The notes under the pieces: model-generated | The model's database searches: none | Told to the model about the DNA's origin: nothing | The model's input: only the letters and a program-made list of their open reading frames with translations | In this document: in pieces, positions 42,143 to 45,099 of the stretch | Layout: each line of letters begins with the position of its first letter | Numbering within the stretch: the first letter of the stretch is position 1 | Position numbers and translations under genes: made by a program | Assembly: GCA_016789745.1 (NCBI GenBank) | Contig: JAEUQF010000088.1 | Location: 1-45,099, forward strand | Source: Bryobacterales bacterium | Lineage (GTDB): Bacteria > Acidobacteriota > Terriglobia > Bryobacterales > Bryobacteraceae | Direction of reading: 5' to 3' | Length of the DNA: 45,099 nucleotides

Positions 42143-44860
42143 ATGAGCATTCGCATCGCCTGGTCCGCCGGTCTCCTCGCCACCACTGTCTACGCCCAGT
42201 CCTTCCTGCATCCGCCCGCTGTCAACGAGTACGCGCAGCATGATCCCGCGGGCACCACTATCCTTCCTAACGGCCGCTACCTGCGCCCCGAAGGCAAGCA
42301 CTTCCCGCTCGTGCGATTTCCTCACGGACTCGCCATGACTCGCGATGGCAAGCGCCTCTTCATCCCCAGTGATGGCGTCGGCCAACTCCTCACCAACTGG
42401 CAATCCGGCTCGCCCAACATCGTCGAGATCAAACTCCCGCGCCCTACCGGACGCCGCATTCATCTCAACGCCGGCGGTGCCGACTTCTCCCCCGATGGCT
42501 CGCTCCTCTATTGGAGCAGCGGGGAACGCGGCACGCTTTTCGTCTACGAAACCGCCACTGCCAACCAACTCGCCGAAATCCCCCTCAACACCGAAGTCGC
42601 TGGTCGTAAGTTCGAAGACAGCTACGCCGCCGACCTCAAAGTCTCCGCCGACGGCCGTCATCTCTACTGCGCCGATGTCACCAACTTCCGCCTCATCGTC
42701 GTCGATGCCGAACAGCGCCGCGTCATCGGCTCCACGCCCGTCGGCCGCTATCCTTACACCCTGGCCCTCGCCGGCAGCCGCGTCTTCCTTGCCAACATCG
42801 GCCTGTTCGAATACAGTGCCATTCCCGCGCCCACCGACGGCAAGTCCGACCCGCGCGGCCTCAGTCGCCCCGCCTTCGGCTACCCCAGCAAGGAAGCCCG
42901 CGACGGCGTAAACTTCGAAGGCCGCCGCGTCCCCGGCCTCGGCGAAGACAACCTCCCCCAGTCCTTCTCCGTCACCGGCGTCGATGTATCCAACCCCAGC
43001 ACGCCCAAAGTGCTCAGCCATTGGAAAACAGGGCTCCTCATTCACTCGCCTTCTGACAACGGCACCGCGGTCGGCGGCAGCGCCCCCAACTATCTCGTTG
43101 TCAGTGGCGACAGCCTCTTCGTCTCCAACGGCAATAACGACCTCATCGAACGCCTCGATCTCAATAGCGGCAAACTGCTCGCCCGCCAGCGCATCACTCC
43201 CTCGCCGTTGGTAGCGAAACTGCGTGGCGTCGGCCCATCCGGCATGGCAGTGTCGCCAGACGGCACCCGCCTCTACGTCGCCGAAAGCGGCATCAACGCT
43301 ATCGCCGTTCTTGACGCCGGCTCGCTCCAGGTCCTCGGCCACATTCCCACGGCCTGGTATCCCTACCGCGTTGCTATCTCGCCCGATGGCCGCCACCTTG
43401 CCAACATTGCGTTCAAAGGCTTCGGCAACGGTCCCAACGCCGGCCAGCACATCCCCAAGAGCGACTTCCTCGGCCTCCGCGGCGCCGTCAGCATCCTTCC
43501 GCTCCCCGCCGACGCAAGCCTCCCGCAACTCACCCAACGCGTGCTCGAAAACAACGGCATCATCGACCGCGAAGCCGCTCGCGCCGCCATGTCCACGCCC
43601 ATCATTCCAGGCATTCCCGGCCGCGCCTCCAAAGAGATCAAGTACGTCGTCTTCATCACCAAGGAGAACCACACCTTCGACACCGTCTTCGATCGCATCC
43701 CGGGCGCCCGTCATGACCCCTCTCTGCTGCGCTGGGGCCTGCATCAAACCATCAAGGCCGACAAACAGCCCACGCTCGAAGACGTCGGCGTCATGACCAA
43801 TCACAACGCCCTCGCCCGTGCCTTCACTGTCAGTGACAACTTCTACATGGAGCCCGAAGCCTCCGGTGTCGGCCACCGCTGGCTCGTCGGCGTCCAGCCC
43901 AACAACCTGATGCAGATGACGTACTCGCTGGGTTGGGCGTTCAAGAAGGACAGCACCGCTCCGGGCCGCCGCTATTCCATGGGCTCGGCCGGCTCGCTGA
44001 TTCCCGAAGACTACCCGGAAGCCGGCTCTATGTGGGAGCATCTCGCGCGGAACAAGATCCGCTTTCGGAATTACGGCGAAGGCTTCGAATTCCCCGGCGT
44101 CGTGCAGGATGCCGGCGAGCATCCCACCGGTGCCCGCGAAGTGGTCAACATCCCCATGCCGAAGGTACTCTACGAAAATACTGACTTCGGCTTCCCCATC
44201 TACAACATGAATATCCCGGACCAGTACCGCGCCCACTGGTTCATGAACGACATCGAAAAACGCTTCCTGCGCAAAGGCAAGAAGCTGCCTTCCTTCATCA
44301 ACATCGCCATTTGCAATGATCACGGCGCCCCGCCCAGGCCCGACAAGGGCTATCCCTACCTCGCCTCCTACATGGCCGACAACGACCTCGCCTTAGGCCG
44401 CATTGTCGACTTCCTCTCCCACACCCCCTATTGGAAAAACATGGCCATCTTTGTCACCGAAGACGATGCCGGCGGTGAGCCTGATCATGTCGACGCCCAG
44501 CGCAGCATCCTGCTTCTCATCAGTCCCTGGGCCAAGCGCGGCTATGTCTCCCACCGCCATACCACCATCCTGAGCATGCATCGCACGCTCTACAAGATCT
44601 TTGGCCTGCCGTCGCTCAACATGTGGGACGCCCTGGCCAACGACTTCGCCGATGCCTTCACCACCACACCCGACTTCCGCCCCTATACGGCCGTTCCCGT
44701 CGACCGCCGCATCTTCGACCCCGAGAAAGCCAAGGACCCCAAGGACCCTGACTACGGCCAAGCCCGCAAGCAGCCGTCGATCCCCATGGATGACGACGAT
44801 GAGATGGAGAAAATCCTCCGGCGTGGAGAGAAGGAAGTAGCGAAGCCCCCGCGCCCCTAG
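42143..44860 (+). CDS. Secreted YncE-like propeller fused to an AcpA-type phosphoesterase
   Basis: A 905-residue exported protein (signal peptide to about YAQS). Residues 30-480 form a YncE/surface-layer-type beta-propeller with repeated SPDG or SADG turns ([52 protein letters not shown]). Residues 500-870 are a phosphoesterase of the acid-phosphatase/phospholipase C family. The metal motifs are [12 protein letters not shown] (Glu508, Asn509, Asp513), CNDHGAPP (725-730) and [18 protein letters not shown]. In this fold Asn or Thr near ENH is the attacking or metal-binding residue. The tail is rich in Asp, Lys and Pro (DDDDEMEK). Such fusions are usually called bifunctional YncE/alkaline phosphatase proteins; their substrate is unknown. 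The stop codon is shared as CTAG with the convergent DUF1501 gene. Confidence 0.88.
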   Translation: MSIRIAWSAGLLATTVYAQSFLHPPAVNEYAQHDPAGTTILPNGRYLRPEGKHFPLVRFPHGLAMTRDGKRLFIPSDGVGQLLTNWQSGSPNIVEIKLPRPTGRRIHLNAGGADFSPDGSLLYWSSGERGTLFVYETATANQLAEIPLNTEVAGRKFEDSYAADLKVSADGRHLYCADVTNFRLIVVDAEQRRVIGSTPVGRYPYTLALAGSRVFLANIGLFEYSAIPAPTDGKSDPRGLSRPAFGYPSKEARDGVNFEGRRVPGLGEDNLPQSFSVTGVDVSNPSTPKVLSHWKTGLLIHSPSDNGTAVGGSAPNYLVVSGDSLFVSNGNNDLIERLDLNSGKLLARQRITPSPLVAKLRGVGPSGMAVSPDGTRLYVAESGINAIAVLDAGSLQVLGHIPTAWYPYRVAISPDGRHLANIAFKGFGNGPNAGQHIPKSDFLGLRGAVSILPLPADASLPQLTQRVLENNGIIDREAARAAMSTPIIPGIPGRASKEIKYVVFITKENHTFDTVFDRIPGARHDPSLLRWGLHQTIKADKQPTLEDVGVMTNHNALARAFTVSDNFYMEPEASGVGHRWLVGVQPNNLMQMTYSLGWAFKKDSTAPGRRYSMGSAGSLIPEDYPEAGSMWEHLARNKIRFRNYGEGFEFPGVVQDAGEHPTGAREVVNIPMPKVLYENTDFGFPIYNMNIPDQYRAHWFMNDIEKRFLRKGKKLPSFINIAICNDHGAPPRPDKGYPYLASYMADNDLALGRIVDFLSHTPYWKNMAIFVTEDDAGGEPDHVDAQRSILLLISPWAKRGYVSHRHTTILSMHRTLYKIFGLPSLNMWDALANDFADAFTTTPDFRPYTAVPVDRRIFDPEKAKDPKDPDYGQARKQPSIPMDDDDEMEKILRRGEKEVAKPPRP

Positions 44861-45099
44861 CTCAGAATCTCCGAGATCACCTTGCCGCCGACATCCGTCA
44901 ACCGGAAATCGCGCCCCGAATAACGATACGTTAACCTCGTGTGGTCCAGCCCCAACAGATGCAGCACCGTCGCCTGCAGATCATGCGGATGCACGCGCTT
45001 ATCCACCGCGCGTAATCCGAAATCGTCGGTCGCCCCATAAGCCAGCCCGCCCTTGATCCCGCCACCGGCCAGCAGCGTCGTGAAGCCATGCACGTTATG
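44857..45099 (-). CDS. DUF1501 protein, C-terminal 80 residues (5' end outside window)
   Basis: Only the C-terminus is visible, and the frame is open to the window edge. The text [43 protein letters not shown] and [18 protein letters not shown] is the signature end of DUF1501 proteins. These are Tat-exported members of the sulfatase/alkaline-phosphatase superfamily that usually pair with DUF1549/DUF1553 cytochromes in Planctomycetes and Acidobacteria. Such a partner would be expected to the right of this window. The gene converges on the phosphoesterase fusion with a four-base overlap. The family call is strong despite the truncation. Confidence 0.9.
   Translation of the reverse strand, partial: HNVHGFTTLLAGGGIKGGLAYGATDDFGLRAVDKRVHPHDLQATVLHLLGLDHTRLTYRYSGRDFRLTDVGGKVISEILS

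Noticed and set aside
41339..44323. A 994-codon open frame on the minus strand, opposite the dehydrogenase and phosphoesterase genes
   Set aside because: It is a by-product of the strong C-ending codon preference of the plus-strand genes. Its translation is rich in Gly, Val, Asp, Glu and Ala without motifs, has no signal or ribosome site and spans two well-supported genes.
1..45099. tRNA, rRNA, CRISPR arrays, insertion sequences, integrases and long direct repeats
   Set aside because: None was found by reading. The gaps between genes are too short for most of these, and no transposase or integrase motif appears in any coding frame.

Overview
The window is GC-rich, densely packed bacterial DNA with 30 protein genes (two cut by the window ends), no RNA genes, no mobile elements, no CRISPR array and no gene-free stretch above about 175 bases. 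The gene content points to an acidobacterium of the Solibacter/Bryobacter group. The signs are two giant Oar-type TonB-dependent receptors with N-terminal carboxypeptidase-regulatory domains, a DUF1592/DUF1552 pair plus a DUF1501 gene (planctomycete-like cytochrome modules also common in Solibacteres), a TPR protein coupled to an FG-GAP/ASPIC protein, and many sialidase-fold (BNR) proteins. The taxon is an inference from families, not from a marker gene. Layout: 1-751 holds the C-terminal part of alanine dehydrogenase. 759-4730 (minus) holds an N-acyl-D-amino-acid deacylase, then a diheme cytochrome c and a PQQ dehydrogenase that share an ATGA overlap. 4785-13281 (plus) is a packed run of aldo/keto reductase, HemL-like aminotransferase, second aldo/keto reductase, a 1364-residue DUF1592-type cytochrome and its DUF1552 partner. 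13282-17856 (minus) holds a DUF2293 protein and the first Oar-type receptor, separated by a clear terminator. 18031-19206 (plus) encodes an unusual regulator that joins an IclR-type helix-turn-helix to a periplasmic-binding-protein fold. The core of the window is a pair of divergent operons leaving a 110-base gap at 27071-27180. Leftward (27070 to 19180) run five overlapping or nearly abutting genes: four sialidase-fold proteins, one of them fused to TPRs, and a TIM-barrel glycoside-hydrolase-like protein. Rightward (27181 to 36130) run six genes: Oar-type receptor, TPR protein, seven-motif FG-GAP/ASPIC protein, alpha/beta hydrolase, enolase-superfamily dehydratase-like enzyme and a D-2-hydroxyacid-dehydrogenase-like enzyme. 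Next to these are a DapA-family aldolase (minus), an MFS transporter (plus), a fifth sialidase-fold protein that is a close paralogue of the one at 21291-23069, a 3-hydroxyacyl-CoA-dehydrogenase-like gene and a zinc-less medium-chain dehydrogenase. The right end holds a YncE-propeller/phosphoesterase fusion and the C-terminus of a DUF1501 protein. Working model (inference): the block from 18031 to about 42127 is a carbohydrate uptake and degradation locus for an acidic or sugar-acid-containing glycan. Surface and periplasmic propeller proteins and the TIM-barrel protein would process the glycan, the Oar receptor would import it, the MFS carrier would cross the inner membrane, and the dehydratase, DapA-type aldolase and dehydrogenases would break sugar acids down by a 2-keto-3-deoxy-acid route under control of the IclR/PBP regulator. 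The five 'sialidases' all lack the Arg of the RIP motif, so true sialic acid use is not supported. Several starts without a Shine-Dalgarno site have a -10-like box ending exactly six bases before the start codon, which suggests leaderless transcripts.
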